NCBI GenBank assembly: GCA_964017185.1
Contig: OZ024874.1
Location: 49,132,856 to 49,196,855 of the forward strand
Direction: 5' to 3'
DNA from: Rugalucina vietnamica
Lineage: Eukaryota > Mollusca > Bivalvia > Lucinida > Lucinidae
Length of the DNA: 64,000 nucleotides
This document shows positions 35,555-47,338 of this stretch, piece by piece. The position numbers and the translations under genes are program-made. The stretch's first letter is position 1, and every line of letters starts with the position of its first letter. The notes below the pieces were generated by a model. It was given only the letters and a program-made list of their open reading frames with translations. It did not search any database and was not told where the DNA came from.

Positions 35555-35789
35555 GAGCCTGTGTGTGAGAAAACCTACAATTTGGGTTTCTGACCAGGTC
35601 GACACAAACCGGCCTGTACAGTCACAGATGACAGCTAGAAGCTTGAAATTTCGGATGAAGGAAGAAGAGGGATTGTACTATCCGTGTAGCGAAAACAAAG
35701 GCGCTCATCAGCTTCGCAGTGACCGCGAAGCTGATCTGCCTCTTTGTTTTCGCATATGCAGATTGTTGGTTTTCTTATGCAGCGACTCA
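35555..35789 (+). mobile_element. Fold-back family A, copy A15
   Basis: TIR GAGCCTGTGTGTGAG / TTATGCAGCGACTC, decayed; core TTCGCAG against CCGCGAA. Confidence 0.8.
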
Positions 35790-36074
35790 AATCAATTGTA
35801 ATATCACCTTGTTTATAAATTATGTACACAGAAATCTATCTAGTCTAGAAAGATTCATGACTTTACCTTGGAAACTGTGTATCTGTACAGTGTTAATTGT
35901 GGAATTGTTTATTTAATAGCAATAGAAACAGTAAATAAGACTGAACAAAAACAAAATGTAATTGAAACACATAGAAAGCAATGTCTTTCATTTTTTGCTT
36001 TTATTGTTTTTATCATAATTACAGAAGTAAGCAATTTATGTAACTGGCAGGAACCAGATTACCTAATAACAATT

Positions 36075-36298
36075 GAGCCCCATCATAGGAAAACCAACAA
36101 TTTTGGTTTCCAACAAGGTCCTACACCAAATGGCCTGTACTGTAACAGAAAAGAGCTAAAAGCTTGAAAGTTTGGACTTAAGAAGAAGAGGCATTGTACT
36201 GTCAGTGTAGCGAAAACAAAGGTGCTGATCAGCTTCACAGTTAGCACAAAGCTGGCTGCGCCTTTGTTTTCGCTTTGTTGGTTTTCTGACGTGACACT
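36075..36298 (+). mobile_element. Fold-back family A, copy A16
   Basis: TIR GAGCCCCATCATAGG; the right end is shortened. Core TTCACAG against GCACAAA. Confidence 0.75.
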
Positions 36299-38054
36299 GC
36301 AATTTTGTTTTGTGATTTATGATATTTTCTGGGGCTTTTTGATATAAATATTGTTTAAACTGAGAGTCTGAAATTAATTGTTTATCAATTCCATTGAAAT
36401 CTAAGGAAAAGAACTAGTTCACATGTGGCAGGTTCAAAAAGAGAAGGCAAAAGCTCTTCTTATAGTGCGAGAACTAACATTAAATGATCTATTATATGAA
36501 TTTAGACCACCATCTCTTTGTGAAACTGAAAAATTGTTGACTGGGACCATAAGCCTCAGTACAAACAAACAAATCATTGTTCAAGTTTGTTTTTTGTCTT
36601 CATTAATGAGTACAAACTTGAATGAATAAAAAAGTGAAAAGATTGGTAAGTTATTTGAATACACACCATGATTGTATGTTGTTTCCTGGACCAAAAGCAC
36701 TACTTACTTCATCTTACTGAATCCAAAACTTTTTTCTACATAATGAAGGGGTGGAGCTTGAATTGTCTTTCTTTATTCAATGCATTCTTCATACTTAGTT
36801 TGCTGTTATGCATTTTGTTCTTCCGTCATTATTATTATAACGTGAGAACTTTCATGTTACATTTGATATTTCCTTATACAATTTTCCCCCCTTTCATTGC
36901 TAGTGCAAATTCACTACTAAGTACGCAGAGACTGAAATGCAATTATCACCTAGAATTAGAGCATTTTCAAAACATTGATTGTTCTCCCGGGATGCAATGC
37001 TCAAAATACCAGCGCTAAAACAATGAGGAAATCAAATATTGGACCAAAATGCCGTTACTATTTCTGTCCCTAAACTTCGGTACAGAAAGTTGGAATTTGC
37101 ATTTGACAATAATTGCTTTCTGTAGAAATGATTCTGCAGCCTTGCGAATTTGAGTCTTTGAAAACAAGAATGTTAAAACATCAATAGCTTATTATTAGAA
37201 TGTGTTGTTTGTTGTCTTTGTGAGAGATGTTGTTATAAAGCCTTTAAGTCAAATAACATTTTTTCTTCAAAAATGCAATATTCTAAAAAAATGGAAAACT
37301 GTAAAAGTACAAAGGCCTTGCTTTTCATGTTGGGACTTCAAATTTAATTGCATGGATTTCTAGTCCCTCTATTCTAACTTTGGTCTGTAAAGCAATTTTA
37401 TTAGTGTCATTACTGGGATTGAACTTTTTCGTCTTTATGGACAGGCTGGTCAGGTTCTACTCTATTAATTGTCATGTAAATATAGTCAGCAATGGAATAA
37501 TTTGAACAATGAAACCTGTGTAATATAAGTTTTATGCACATATTTAAGCACAAATTTGTCGTACACATTGAAAGCACATAATTTTATCTTTATTGTAAAA
37601 TACAGGATAGGGTTCCTTTGTAATAAAGATAAGTTTTCAGAATATAGCCATTACATTTAATAGGCAGCCATATCTGTACAGTAAAATACAAGATACAGTT
37701 TCACAGCTAAAATGTCTTTGTAATAAAGATTAGTTTTCAGAATATAGCCATTATATGACTTCCTTCCACAGGAAAATAATGTATTATCAATCACTTTATG
37801 ATGGCTTTAGTGTCATAAAACATGGAATTTCTATGGAGAAAGTTGTTACAGAAGCTCTAATATAGTGTACTTGTGGGTTGATATGAGCTTTGCTGTTCGA
37901 AAATCTGTCTAAGGTTTTCTGGCCATTCTTAGCTTGAAAAGGGCTTGAAATTATTTCTTTTATATTGAGATAGCCTAAATGGACTTTACTTTCCAAATAG
38001 GTACAACGATAATGTTTCATTTCGTAGTTGTGACGTTCAGAACCAAGGAAGCCA
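36299..38054. other. ARRDC intron 4, no gene
   Basis: An S1 SINE tail lies at 36513-36570. A 66-bp duplicated phrase (AAAGATAAGTTTTCAGAATA and AAAGATTAGTTTTCAGAATA) lies near 37625 and 37725. A 116-codon frame at 36668 is hydrophobic and unrecognised. Confidence 0.45.
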
Positions 38055-38185
38055 GCATGGTGCACTGGCTAAGCCACTTGATTAAAAAATCACAGGAGTC
38101 AAATGTCCGAGCCCTGGTGCTTAAGTTTGTCTCTGGTTTCCAGTTTCTGGTGGCCCTAGCTGTTAAATGGGATGTAAAACATTAA
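38055..38185 (+). mobile_element. tRNA-derived SINE, type S4
   Basis: GCATGGTGCACTGGCTAAGC (A-box-like) and GTCCGAGCCCTGG (B-box-like), then a tail ending GGGATGTAAAACATTAA. Confidence 0.5.
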
Positions 38186-38304
38186 CACACCTGTGATCAA
38201 AAGTAGTGAAACATTGAAGGGAGGCAATTTTATGCACTGTAATTGTTATCCTCTTGGAAAAAAAAAAACAACTAAAAACATAATTTGTCGTAGCACATCT
38301 CATA

Positions 38305-38560
38305 TAGTGCCCGGATAGCTCAGTCTGTAGCGCGTTTGGCTTCTGACTAGCTATGTACCTCCGCCGTGCAGGTTCGAATCCCACTGGCGATACCAGTAAC
38401 AACTATCAATTATTGAAAAAACTATCAATGGTTCCTATATCGTTTGTCAGAGGGCGCGTTGGTTTCACAGGGTATTTCCCGACCGAACACGGAGAACTGC
38501 CTCCACCACTAGACAGTCGGCGTCTAAGAAGCAGAATTGCTTAGCTAAGTAGAGATGCCT
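38305..38560 (+). mobile_element. tRNA-derived SINE, another type
   Basis: GGATAGCTCAGTCTGTAGCG (A box) and AGGTTCGAATCCC (B box). The long insert between the boxes rules out a normal tRNA. Confidence 0.55.
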
Positions 38561-38930
38561 AGCTTGACCTCTATCTCCAGTAAGTAAAAATAAGTAAGTA
38601 ATAGCAAAATAGTAAATGGATTACTTCTAATATACTATGTTCTGGTATGATAGTAAGTAGCTTCATGACATAGTTGTGTTTACAGAATGTCTTTGATTGT
38701 ATCAGACATGACAGATTGTTGCTACATCTTGTCACTACAATACCTACACATGCTATATCAAGATAGATTTGCAGCCAGCCGAGTTGACAGAAGGTCAGAG
38801 AGAAGTCAGTGACAGTTCTAGGCATGCGGGTTTACTTTTTGCAAATATCTGGTTCTGTTCCATCAACTTGATGCACCATAATTTGTGTCCTTATTTGTAT
38901 GTAGCCCTCTTAGTATGTTTGATTGTATTT

Positions 38931-39005
38931 GAACCCCCTCATGAGAAAACCAACAATCTGCATATGCGAAACTAAAGGCATAGGTCAGCTTCGCAGTAAC
39001 TGCAG
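38931..39005 (-). mobile_element. Fold-back family A, copy A17, cut at its palindrome centre
   Basis: Short arm CCTCATGAGAAAACCAACA through TTCGCAG TAACTGC, then the sequence changes abruptly to the minisatellite. Confidence 0.75.
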
Positions 39006-39774
39006 AATGAACTTCCTGAGTATGAACCTCCTGAGTATGAACTTCCTGGGAGTGAACTTCCTGGGTATGAACTTCCTGGGTGTGAACTTCCTGGGTATGA
39101 ACTTCCTGGGTGTGAATATCCTGGGTGTGAACTGCCTGGGAATGAACTTCCTGAGTATGAACTTCCTGGAAGAGTGTGAACTTCCTGGGTATGAACTTCC
39201 TGGGTGTGAACTTCCTGGGTATGAACTCACTCCCTGGGTATAAAGTTCCTGGGTTTGAATATCCTGGGTGTGAACTGCCTGGGAATGAACTTCCTGAATA
39301 TGAACTTCCTGGGTATGAACTTCCTGGGTGTGAAATTCCTGGGTATAAACTCCATGGGTATAAAGTTCCTGGGTGTGAACCTCCTGGGTATGAACTTCCT
39401 GGGTGTGAACTTCATGGGTGTGTATTTCCTGAGAATGAACTTTTCCGAGTGAACTTTTTGGGTGTGAACTGTCTGGGAATGAACCTCCTGGGTATAAACT
39501 TTGTGGGTGTGAACTGCCTGGGAATGAACTTCCTGGGTATAAACTGTCTGGGTGTGAACTGCCTGGGAATGAACTTCCTGGGTATAAACTTCCTGGGTGT
39601 GAACTGCCTGGGAATGATCTTCCTGGGTATAAACTTCTCGGGTGTGAACTGCCTGGGAATGAACTTCCTTGGTATAAACTTCCTGCGTGTGAACTGCCTG
39701 GGAATGATCTTCCTGGGTATAAACGTCTCGGTATTGAACTGCCTGTGTATGAACTTCCTGGGTGTGAACTGGTT
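39005..39774 (+). repeat. Minisatellite, 15-bp unit
   Basis: About 51 units of GAACTTCCTGGGTAT with alternating TAT/TGT endings and (T/G)CCTGGGA variants. Because 15 is divisible by 3 it stays open on both strands (200 and 138 codons), but nothing suggests a gene. Confidence 0.95.
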
Positions 39775-39775
39775 A

Positions 39776-39880
39776 TGAAGCTGTACCACTAGGCCTAGTG
39801 GATGCAACCTGACACATGTGGTATTCAAACCCAGAATCTCTGAATTCAGAGTCTGAAGGCCAATTGCACTCCCCTGATTG
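39776..39880 (-). mobile_element. tRNA-derived SINE fragment
   Basis: The complement contains a B box (GGGTTTGAATACC) and an A-box-like head near 39870. GATTGTATTT(T)GAA occurs both here (39877) and before A17 (38920). Confidence 0.5.
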
Positions 39881-40117
39881 TATTTTGAATTAAAATTGCA
39901 GACTAACAGCCCACAGACATTTCAAGAAATAAAAATGAGCCATGTCATGAGAAAACCAACATTTTGCATATGCGAAAACAAAGGCGCAGATCAGCTTTGC
40001 AGTAACTGCGAAGCTTATCAGCGCCTTTGTTTTCACTACATGGATAGTACAATTCCTCCACTTTATAAATCCAAAATTTCCAGCCTCTATCCATCTTCTA
40101 TGCTTGTACAGCTTAGT

Positions 40118-40916
40118 TATACACCCGGCATTTATGCCGACAGGTATATAGCTTTCGCTTTTCCGTTCGTCCGTTCGTATGTTAGTTAGTTAGTTAGTTA
40201 GTTAGTTCGTTTCTTCGTTGGTAATTCCGGAACGTTCGTGGAATTTACGTCAAAGTTTTGGTTAAAGTTTCTCTAGAGAAGTATATCTCATGAACTAATG
40301 GTCAGAAACCATTCATATTTGGACCATAGGTACCCTATAGGGTTTGCTTTGTTTCCATGAGTTCGGACCCCTGGGCCCATGCCCGGGGGTAGGGCTGGAG
40401 GTCAAAATCTAGGTCACCTTTAAAATATGCTGTTTACAATTTTAATGTTTCTTCTATAAGTCCATATCTTAACAAACAATCATAGGGATGTATTCTTATT
40501 TAGTTCATAGATACCCTATAGGGTTTGCTTTCATACTCCATGCTCGGTACCATCTCCAGGGGGTGGGGCTAGAGGTCAAAATCTAGGACTTATTTATAAT
40601 ATGATAAATATCATGATAAATTTTCTGTAAGTCTGTTTTCTTGACATCCACAAAGTTTTATCAGAAAGCATTCATACTTAGACCATAGGTACCATATAAG
40701 GTTCAGACACTAGGGTCCATGTGCGGGGGTTGGGGCTAGAGGTCAAAATCTAGAACTTCTGTAAAAAAATGTATTTCTTTACTTTTCTTTACCACCATGT
40801 TTAGAAATGATTCATACTTGCACCAAAGGTACTCTATAAGGTTTGCCTTGTTCCTAATGACATAAGGCTCTAGGGTCCGTGCCCAGAGGGTGGGGCTAGA
40901 GGTCAAAATCTAGGAA

Positions 40917-40953
<37 letters not shown>

Positions 40954-42643
40954 TATTGAAGAATGACATTCTACTTTACATCTAGGACCGAGGACCTGAC
41001 CCTCAATGTCCGCGATCAAGTCCTAGATTGAGTATACAAGTCGGCTCTGTATACTGCTCTAAAATAGATCTGTCATTCTATTACACCCCCCCCCCCCTCC
41101 CCATGGTTATACCCCCGGCATTTATGCCTACGGGTATATAGCTTTCGCTTTTCCGTTCGTCCGTTCGTATGTTAGTTAGTTAGTTAGTTCGTTTCTTCGT
41201 TCGTAATTCCGGAACGTTCGTGGAATTTACGTCAAAGTTTTGGTTAAAGTTTCTCTAGAGGTGTATATCTCATGAACCAATGGTCAGAAATCATTCATAT
41301 TTGGACCATAGGTTCCCTATAGGGTTTGCTTTGTTTCCATGAGTTCGGACCCCAGGGCCCATCCCCAGGGGTAGGGCTGGAGGTCAAAATCTAGGTCACC
41401 TTTAAAATATGCTGTTTACAATTTTAATGTTTCTTCTATAAGTCCATATCTTAACAAACAATCATAGGGATGTATTCTTATTTAGTTCATAGATACCCTA
41501 TAGGGTTTGCTTTCATACTTCATGCTCGGTACCATCTCCAGGGGGTGGGGCTAGAGGTCAAAATCTAGGACTTATTTATAATATGATAAATATCATAATA
41601 AATATTTTCTGTAAGTCTGTTTTCTTGACATCCACAAAGTTTTATCAGAAAGCATTCATACTTAGACCATAGGTACCATGTAAGGTTCAGACACTAGGGT
41701 CCATGTGCGGGGGTTGGGGCTAGAGGTCAAAATCTAGAACTTCTTTAAAAAAATGTATTTCTTTACTTTTCTTGACCACCATGTTCAGAAATGATTCGTA
41801 CTTGCACCAAAGGTACACTATAAGGTTTGCCTTGTTCCTAATGACATTAGACTCTAGGGTCCGTGCCCTGAGGGTGGGGCTAGAGGTCAAAATATAGGAC
41901 ATCTTATTTTTATTTATTTATTTATTTTTTTTTTTTTTTAATATTATTGAAGAATGACATTCTACTTTACAACTAGGACCGAGGACCTGACCCTCAATGT
42001 CCGCGATCAAGTCCTAGATTGAGTATACAAGTCAGCTCTGTATACTACTCTAAAATAGATCTGTCATTCTACTACACCCCCCCCCCTCCCCATGGTTTTA
42101 GACAGTGTTTTTTGCAAATACAAATTTATAAGATTTACTTGTTGAGGGCGCTCTCTTTCATCAGGAATTGAGGTTTAATGTGTCACTGTCAGTGAGCATG
42201 TCTGGATTGGTGGCGGTGGGCTGAGGGGTGGGGGCATTGGAGGGAGCTACCAGCCGGGGGTATACGTGCCTCTCAAGGCACTTTTTCTAGTTTTAGACAG
42301 TGTTTTTTGCAAATACAAATTTATAAGATTTACTTGTTGAGGGCGCTGCCATGGGCGGATCCAGAGGGGGAGACAGGGGGTCCAGACCCCCCCCCCTGGA
42401 ATTGCCAGATTATTGATTTTTGCCATGTTGAAAATTTCCGTCAGACCCCTTCTGGGAATTTGGACCCCCCCTGAGAAAATTTTCTGGATCCTCGCATGTG
42501 ACGCTCTCTTTCATCAGGAATTGACGTTTAATGTGTCACTGTCAGTGAGCATGTCTGGATTGGGGGCGGTGGGCTGAGGGGTGGGGGAGTTGGAGGGAGC
42601 TACCAGCCGGGGGTATACGTGCCTCTCAAGGCACTTTTTCTAG
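40118..42643 (+). mobile_element. Helitron-like family E, head-to-tail array
   Basis: Two heads (40118 and 41108: ACCCCCGGCATTTATGCC, pairing with GG(C)ATAAATGCC-type sequence, then GTTCGTCCGTTCGTATG and TTAG repeats) and two ends. The ends at 42243-42290 and 42601-42643 each carry hairpin GTGCCTCTCAAGGCAC, then TTTTTCTAG. The bodies are about 95% alike over 960 bp. Confidence 0.75.
42350..42497. mobile_element. Small fold-back element O, copy 1
   Basis: GGGCGGATCCAGAGGGGG / CTGGATCC ends, with CCAGACCCCCC and GACCCCTTCTGGG inside. It lies within the second E end. Confidence 0.55.
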
Positions 42644-42688
42644 TTTGTGCTGGTGACCTCTTAAAAAACCACATTGTTGGTCGGCTCA

Positions 42689-43039
42689 AATAATAATTGC
42701 TGCTGAGAATGAGTCCTGATTGTCTGACTGCACTACCAGCACTTGTGAAGCTGATTGTGCAACATTTCTCATACATACAGACACCCATACATAATTGATC
42801 AGGTTCTACAGACATGAACTTGATGCTTTTTCACACCTCTACTGTGGCTAAGAGTCAGTGTCATTGATTTTATCACACCTTCCTACAGTTTAACCTTCAT
42901 TTGTTGATGGCACTGGGTCAAAGCTCCATAGAACATTTGTCGCATTACATATAAGGTGCATTGAGAGTTCAGGGCTCCTGTGTCCTTCCCAGAAAATGAA
43001 ATTGCTGAAGTGATATCACCTAAAACGAGCTCAGACATT
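42689..43039. other. No recognisable feature
   Basis: Plain intronic sequence. Confidence 0.5.
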
Positions 43040-43086
43040 CACAACTCCCTGAGGCTTTGTCCAGACTTAGTCAAGTGACTATGAGA

Positions 43087-44371
43087 CATTACAAAAACAC
43101 ACCCATGCAATATACAGAGATTTTTAAGGTTGTAAAAATTGAAAATTTTCAGTAGAAAATGTTTGATATTTTTCTTATTTATGCTCAAATCATAGATTGT
43201 GGGTACACGTTAGAACCGCCTCGGCAAGGCAGTTCTAACGAGTACCCACAATCTATGTTTTGGAGCAAAAATAAGACAAAAAGGTATACCCCTGCAAACC
43301 CCAGATTTTCTATATAACAAGAACGCCTCGGAGGTCGAAATCCCACCTGCATTGGGCAAAATAACTAAAACCGTGAAATATAGGTCAAGGGCACCACTTC
43401 AAGGTGTGCTCTGAAAGGGTCAAGGACAATTACTATACGAGGTTGCACACTTGCAGCTATCACAGGTGCAGAGAAAACCAAACTTTGACGTAAAGATTAA
43501 CAAAGTCAATGGACAATGAAATATAGATCAAGGGCACTGGGTCAAGGTGCATACTTGAAGGGCATGTCAAGGACAATTACTATGCAAGCTTTCACACTCG
43601 CAGCTATGATGGATGCAGAAAAAACTAACTTCCACATGAAAATTAACAAAGTCAATTGACCATGAAATATAGGTCAAGGTCAGCAGTTCAAGGTGTGTGC
43701 TTGAAGGGTATGTCAAGGACAATTACTATGCAAGGTTTGAGACTCGCAGCTATCACTGATGTCGAGAAAACTAAACTTTGACGTAAAATTTGCCAGAGTC
43801 AGTGGACCGTGAAATATAGGTCAAGGTCAGCAGGTCAAGGTGCGTGCTTGAAGGGTATGTCAAGGACAATTACTATGCAAGGTTTGAGAGTCGCAGCTAT
43901 CACTGATGTTGAGAAAACCAAACTTAGACGTAAAATTTGTCAAAGTCAGTGGAACGTGAAATATGGGTCAAGGTCAGCGGGTCAAGGTGCGTGCTTGAAG
44001 CGTATGTCAAGGACAATTACTATGCAAGGTTTGTGACTCACAGCTATCATTGATGTCGAGAAAACCAAACTTCGACGTAAAATTTGTCAAAGTCAGTGGA
44101 CCGTGAAATATGGGTCAAGGTCAGCGGGTCAAGGTGCATGCTTGAAGGGTATGTCAAGGACAATTACTATGCAAGGTTTGTGACTCACAGCTATCATTGA
44201 TGTCGAGAAAACCAAACTTCGACGTAAATGTTGACGGATGGACAAACGGAAGGATGAACGAACGGACGGACGGACAGAAATTTGGACTCCTATATAGCAC
44301 TCTGCTATAAGCAGGTGCGATAAAAATGGGGTTGAAGGTGGTATACAATACACGGACATGTTTTAGGGATG
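43087..44371 (+). mobile_element. Fold-back family B, copy B8, split by element G
   Basis: Left part 43087-43316, right part 44322-44371 (ATACACGGACATGTTTTAGG). A direct duplication of about 42 bp (ACAACTCCC..GAGGCTTTGTCC..GTGACTATGAGA) flanks it at 43040-43086 and 44374-44414. Confidence 0.82.
43317..44321 (-). mobile_element. Helitron-like family G, reversed
   Basis: Read on the minus strand it starts TCGCACCTGCTTATAGCAGA with a hairpin (TATAGCAGAGTGCTATA), then a GTCCGTCCGTCCGTTCGTTC microsatellite and six tandem units of about 147 bp (GTGAAATATAGGTCAAGG). It ends near CCTCCGAGG..TTCTTGT. Confidence 0.65.
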
Positions 44372-44414
44372 AACACAACTCCCCGAGGCTTTGTCCGGAC
44401 TTGTGACTATGAGA

Positions 44415-45304
44415 ATACAGTTCAGGTAATTGCTTGGATGCCTTGGTGTAAATAAACATGACAATTCAACAGTTTTTCCCAGATTCCATTTGGTCATGCA
44501 AACATCATAGAACTTGCAGGATCAAAAGGGGGATTACTTTTTACTTAGAAGAATAGTTTCCATATTTGGCTACTAATGGCATGTTTGCTTGCTAAATGAT
44601 TCTTAGCTCAAACGTTTTATTATCTCCAAAAGGTAACATTGGTAACAATTATTAATAGGTACAAAAATTTTGTTTACTTTCGTAAACAGGACTGACATGT
44701 TTTCTGTAAGAAAAGGTCAAGTCACCATAAACTAGGGTAATATGTTCCTATCAGGGTTTGCCAGATGCATGGGGTGAGGTATTGTGAGTCTAGAGAGGCG
44801 CAGCAGTATCACAGTTCTAAGCTCATCAGTATTTGTTATGTTGTGAGAACATCTGTTTTATGTACATTTCAAATCAAATATAGGCTGATCAGCTTTTGTA
44901 TTAATGATCTTATTCAAGCTATATGGACAGTACACATTATCAATCCAGAATTTTAAAGATTCGAGATCTAGCTGTCAGTGAGCTCTTTGGCTGTTCTACT
45001 GCCAGGGTTTATGTGTGACCTGCCCTGAAACCTTAAAAGACTGGTTGTCTTGCAACAGGGCTGATATTATAAGTCTATTAAGAAATCATCTGCAAGGATG
45101 AATCACACTAATCCACAGCTTCTGTCTAGATAAATGTAAGACTGAAGTATTTAGGATTTTCTTTCTCCAAATTCTTATGTTTTTAGTTCTCCATAATATC
45201 ATAAATTTTAATATTATATGTATTATTATTGTCATGCCAAAGTTAAAATTCAGTGGGAGTGGAGTGGTCAAAAACGCTGATTATCATTACTGTTGTCAAT
45301 CATT
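44415..45304. other. No gene
   Basis: 44940-45070 vaguely resembles a family-A long arm (CCAGAATTTTAAAGATTCGA, ending CTTGCAACAGGGCTGA) without a core. The rest is unassigned. Confidence 0.35.
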
Positions 45305-45475
45305 CAACCATCTCACTGCTTTGTCCAGTGTGGGTTGGATTACTGCTCAGGGTGCATGTGAGACAAGCCAATATGTGTTTGCAAGTATGTCGGGTGGTTG
45401 TTTTGGTGTACTCAAGTTTTCGCCCATACCAACTTATATGGGTAAAACAATCATAAAAGGGATATAAAACTTAAT
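45305..45475 (+). mobile_element. SINE S3, 3' portion
   Basis: Shares CATGTGAGACAAGCCAA, a TGTCGGGTGGTT-like stretch and a tail ending AAAGGGATATAAAACTTAAT with 51848-52085. Confidence 0.5.
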
Positions 45476-46137
45476 CACAATATAATGAAAAAAAAAATAA
45501 TGCATTTAAAAAAACTAAAGCTTAAGCATTTAGAAAAGTTCAAATTCTAGTGCAAGTTAGTGCAGAGAGGATATTAAGATCATTTAAAGCTTAATCCAGT
45601 AATGCATAAATGATCACAGTCATCAGAAAACCCATTTTCTCAGAAACAATGAAGCAGCATGTCATAATAACAGAAAAGTTAAAATGTCCCCAAAGTCTGA
45701 TCAGTGATAAGGAATGTCACAGTTGATAGCCGCTTTAAGAAATAATGATGGTCGGAACCTCCTTCCATATCTACGTTTCTTAAGGTATGATTTCGAAAAC
45801 AACCTTTTGCCTTGACGCCAGGCTCGAATACAAAATTTCAATATTATGATTTTAGTGATTAGAAGGGGTTTCATTCATGTTTTCTGATCAACGGAAACTG
45901 CTGTGTTTGGATTAAGAATAGATATGGCTTGAACCCATGTTAATACCCAGCGGGAAATATAAGATATTACTTCAAAATTGAATTTCTGAGTACATTTGTT
46001 GAACACACTCTTGAAAATGTGATCATAATAAATTCTTCATGATTCTTTCTCTTTTCCGTGTGCAGCAACAATAACATATCACTATACCACTGCACTTCAA
46101 TCATTGAGTTTTGTAGCACAGAACTCAATAGATCTCT
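45476..46137. other. No recognisable feature
   Basis: AT-rich. Confidence 0.5.
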
Positions 46138-46425
46138 TATGCACTAGTCAATCACGCCCCCTATATCCCCTCCCTCTCCCTGGGGAAAAGCAGTGACTTT
46201 GACTTTTTGTCCAGCAAATCCCTGCTGAAAGCCCGACCCTGCGGGGACTGCTCCTTGGTAAAGTCACTGCCATTTCCCCCGCAGTCTGCTATCTTGTCAT
46301 CTCATGGCCCTTTTTGCCTATAAAGCGAACTCCGGTATTTCCCCTGCACTTTCTTGGCAAACTTTGGTCAAAGCCGCGCTCCTTTCCACGGCTATCCCCA
46401 GCCCTCCCTTGCACATTCTTCTTGT
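46138..46425 (+). mobile_element. TIR element family I, copy 3
   Basis: Left end TATGCACTAGTCAATCACG. The interior matches copies 1 and 2; the right end is lost. Confidence 0.7.
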
Positions 46426-46711
46426 GAAAAAGCTCCACATAAGTTTTTCCTTGACTTTCACTTTCACTTTTTTGAAGAAAGACTTTCTTCAGTCAATGGC
46501 AAAATAATGTGCATTTAGTAATAACTAACTGCCTATAATTTAGGTTTGCTCAGAAGTGATTTGGCTAGGGATAATCAACTGTGCTCAGTATGATCTATAA
46601 CATGTTGAATGGTTTGTACCCTGTTGACAACAAAAGTATATAACAACAGAAGGACATGCATCAATCAAAGTATGACTCTTGCACTTTATTGGATGCTCTC
46701 ACAGTAAATAG

Positions 46712-46953
46712 TGAGTCGCGATGCCAAAAAACCAGGCATCTGGGTTCCAGACAGCGTCAAACACAAACCGGCCTGTACAGTCACAGAAGCAGGTTAGCCT
46801 GTAAAAGCTTGAAATTTTGGATTTAAGAACAAGAGGTTTTTTTTCTATCATTGTACAAAAACAAAGGCGCTGATCAGCTGTGCAGTTACTGCACAGCTGA
46901 TCTGCGGCTTTGTTTTTGGATATGCAAAAATGGTTTCCTCATGACGTGGCTCA
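46712..46953 (+). mobile_element. Fold-back family A, copy A19
   Basis: TIR TGAGTCGCGATGCC / CATGACGTGGCTCA; core TGTGCAG / CTGCACA intact. Confidence 0.82.
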
Positions 46954-47302
46954 CAGTTTCTACTATACCAGTCTGGTAGTGTATGGTTTAGGAGATATGT
47001 ACTAGGATAACATCAGAGATGACAGTTTATTTGTTTTCTTATGTCTTATTGTTATTTGTGGAAGAACTAATGGTCCTGAAGTCCTGGAAAAGCCTATGCC
47101 ATTATCATAGTTGTTGATTGTTGTCCAGTTCACTTGGTACGGAGATTGAAGTACACCCCAAAAAAAGATTTTTATGTTTTTACCAAGTGACCCACCATAT
47201 CAAACCATAAGATACTGATCTTGTAGTAGATATGAAAGCATTTATTAAGTAGTATTGAAGTTGTAAACAAGTGGAAACATGCAACAAAACATAAAAAAAA
47301 GT

Positions 47303-47308
47303 TTTATT
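47303..47308 (-). promoter_or_regulatory. Possible poly(A) signal for the 121-residue ORF
   Basis: AATAAA on the minus strand, about 30 nt past the ORF's stop. A six-base match in AT-rich DNA is weak evidence alone. Confidence 0.3.
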
Positions 47309-47338
47309 TCATTTCAAGAATGTATAGATAAAATTGAC

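Larger units (their letters stand above)
39937..42688 (-). mobile_element. Fold-back family A, copy A18, split by the E array
   Basis: The left part is 39937-40117 (core TTTGCAG against CTGCGAA) and the right part 42645-42688 (CCACATTGTTGG, CGGCTC). The family-consensus phrase TACAG..TTTGTG is interrupted exactly by the E elements. Confidence 0.8.

Noticed and set aside
36668..37018. 116-codon plus-strand frame
   Set aside because: Hydrophobic and cysteine/tyrosine-rich as expected from AT-rich noise; no recognisable domain.
38305..38395. tRNA gene
   Set aside because: Good A and B boxes, but the spacing between them is too long and the stems fail; SINE head.
38923..39828. Long overlapping frames on both strands (200 and 138 codons) with leucine/glycine or proline/arginine periodicity
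   Set aside because: They are produced by the 15-bp minisatellite, whose unit is a multiple of three; no start context, splice sites or composition of a real protein.
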